A DNA stretch of 64,000 bases from contig JAGAZE010000038.1 in NCBI GenBank assembly GCA_017940185.1, positions 17,483 to 81,482 of the forward strand. The letters run 5' to 3'. Under the pieces are notes generated by a model. The model was not told the origin of the DNA. It was given only the letters and a program-made list of their open reading frames with translations, and made no database searches. A program made the translations under genes and the position numbers. This DNA comes from Bacteroidaceae bacterium. Lineage in GTDB: Bacteria > Bacteroidota > Bacteroidia > Bacteroidales > Bacteroidaceae. Of the stretch, positions 63,369 through 64,000 are shown one piece after another; positions within the stretch are counted from its first letter, which is position 1; each line of letters begins with the position of its first letter.

Positions 63369-63386
63369 ATAAAGAGGAGAGAGGAC

Positions 63387-63423
63387 AGGCGTGAAAATCC
63401 GGGGCGGCCAGAAATGCATTGCA
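63387..63423 (+). pseudogene. rpmA-derived 37-bp fragment
   Basis: 34 of 37 bases match rpmA bases 62248-62284. Too short to function. It immediately precedes a GTGTAAGC...GCTTACAC hairpin like those in the 41.7-42.1 kb hotspot. Confidence 0.8.
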
Positions 63424-63504
63424 TGGGTGTAAGCAATTTTCAGTTGCCTGCACCGCTTACACCGCCTGCCCCCCCGCCACGTGCGAAGGGAAAGGCGAAA
63501 AGGC

Positions 63505-63629
63505 AAGTGTAGCCCAATCACCTTCCAAGTAAAGCCCAATTGCATGGCAAGTGTTGCCCGATTACCTTCCAACTGTTGCCCGATTGCAATGCAATCAGGC
63601 CCCAATCACAGTGCAATCGGGCAACACTT
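63505..63629. repeat. 22-bp repeat array 3 (inverted orientation)
   Basis: Units start at 63505, 63527, 63549, 63571, 63593 and about 63615, with core AAGTGTTGCCCGATTGCAAT, the reverse complement of array 2. Same 22-bp period. Confidence 0.85.
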
Positions 63630-63667
63630 GCGATTTCCCCCTTTTCTCTTTGATTTTTTCCCTTTTA

Positions 63668-63698
63668 TTTGCAGATTGCCGCGAAGTCCTTACCTTTG
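63668..63698 (+). promoter_or_regulatory. Promoter of structured leader copy 2
   Basis: TTTG (63668-63671), 19-bp spacer, TACCTTTG (63691-63698). Matches the promoter of copy 1 in spacing and context. Confidence 0.8.
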
Positions 63699-63703
63699 CA
63701 CCA

Positions 63704-63990
63704 TCCATTCCCCTTTTTACCATAAATAGGAAAACACCGAGAACCCACCTATAGCTCCGACTGCTCCACGATAGCGTCGCTTTCCCCACTACCATGAAAC
63801 AGCCCTGCCATATCTGCCTTCTTCCTGTACCTGCTGAGCAGCATTGCGACCGTGCTGTTTTAACATTTGTTTACCCCCCCCCCGAATTTCAGAAATATTA
63901 ACGCCGAACAGCCCCGTTGGAGTGAGCCGATTGCTCCGACAGGGAGTCGTTGTGTCCGTATGGCAACGCCTTCCGTGCGGACTTTTCTGC
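63704..63990 (+). ncRNA. Structured 5' leader element, copy 2 (window end)
   Basis: Homologous to 34130-34440. It has the block TAGCTCCGACTGCTCCACG, the small ORF, hairpin I (about 63912-63944) and hairpin II (63954-63963 with 63973-63982) followed by TTTT. The downstream gene lies beyond the window; an LRR or small-ORF operon like the first is expected. No gene is otherwise visible in 63369-64000. Confidence 0.7.
63794..63901 (+). CDS. Candidate leader peptide with poly-C tract, copy 2
   Basis: A 35-codon ORF, same start MKQPCHICLLPVPAEQHC as at 34244. The tract has ten C (63874-63883), so the frame after it differs from copy 1 and ends PPPEFQKY. Translation not shown. Confidence 0.45.
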   Translation: MKQPCHICLLPVPAEQHCDRAVLTFVYPPPEFQKY

Positions 63991-64000
63991 GTGGGCGTAA

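Overview
The window looks like a chromosomal piece of a Prevotella-like member of the Bacteroidales. Evidence: promoters of the Bacteroidetes type (TTTG, 19-20 bp, TAnnTTTG), scarce Shine-Dalgarno sequences, BspA-like leucine-rich-repeat proteins, C-terminal tails resembling type IX secretion (T9SS) sorting signals, and DUF5687, DUF4834, DUF4251 and DUF3098 genes. The genus is inferred from gene content, not measured.

Layout. 1-2.2 kb: 3' part of a surface LRR gene plus a small acidic-tail protein. 2.3-9.3 kb (minus): an lpxA-like acyltransferase and an RND efflux operon. 9.4-9.85 kb: a 22-bp tandem array and tRNA-Glu and tRNA-Ser genes. 10-20.9 kb (minus): an exported hypothetical protein, phosphodiesterase-family protein, C26 amidotransferase-like protein, class I fumarase, DUF5687, LolA, FtsK, AI-2E transporter and thymidine kinase. 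20.96-34 kb (plus): rsmI, a coiled-coil lipoprotein, then six tandem paralogues of a large exported protein with a BACON-like module and a sorting-type tail. 34.0-37.2 kb: a structured leader (promoter, small ORF with poly-C, two hairpins, terminator, 9-bp repeat), a small Gly/Asp-rich protein and a fimbrillin-like/EF-hand/LRR lipoprotein. 37.4-41.2 kb: tadA, an AAA ATPase flanked by 46-bp direct repeats, birA and pyrH. 41.2-43.3 kb: a scrambled hotspot with a type III restriction fragment, a 120-bp inverted repeat, 22-bp repeats, a duplicated gene tail and a HEPN/MNT pair. 43.2-57.7 kb: phospholipid synthesis (psd, pssA), dnaE, trxA, two acyl-CoA synthetases, and ftsX-DUF3098-uppP-truB-queA-folK. 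58-64 kb: two small exported proteins, rpsO, typA, rplU-rpmA, a GT11 fucosyltransferase, an rpmA-derived fragment, a third 22-bp array and a second copy of the structured leader, cut by the window end.

Most long operons are housekeeping. The novelty lies in (i) the duplicated leader element with a poly-C-containing small ORF and conserved terminator, (ii) the six-gene surface-protein array, (iii) the ATPase insertion that duplicated a divergent promoter, (iv) the HEPN/MNT hotspot, and (v) a dispersed 22-bp repeat family found at three intergenic sites.
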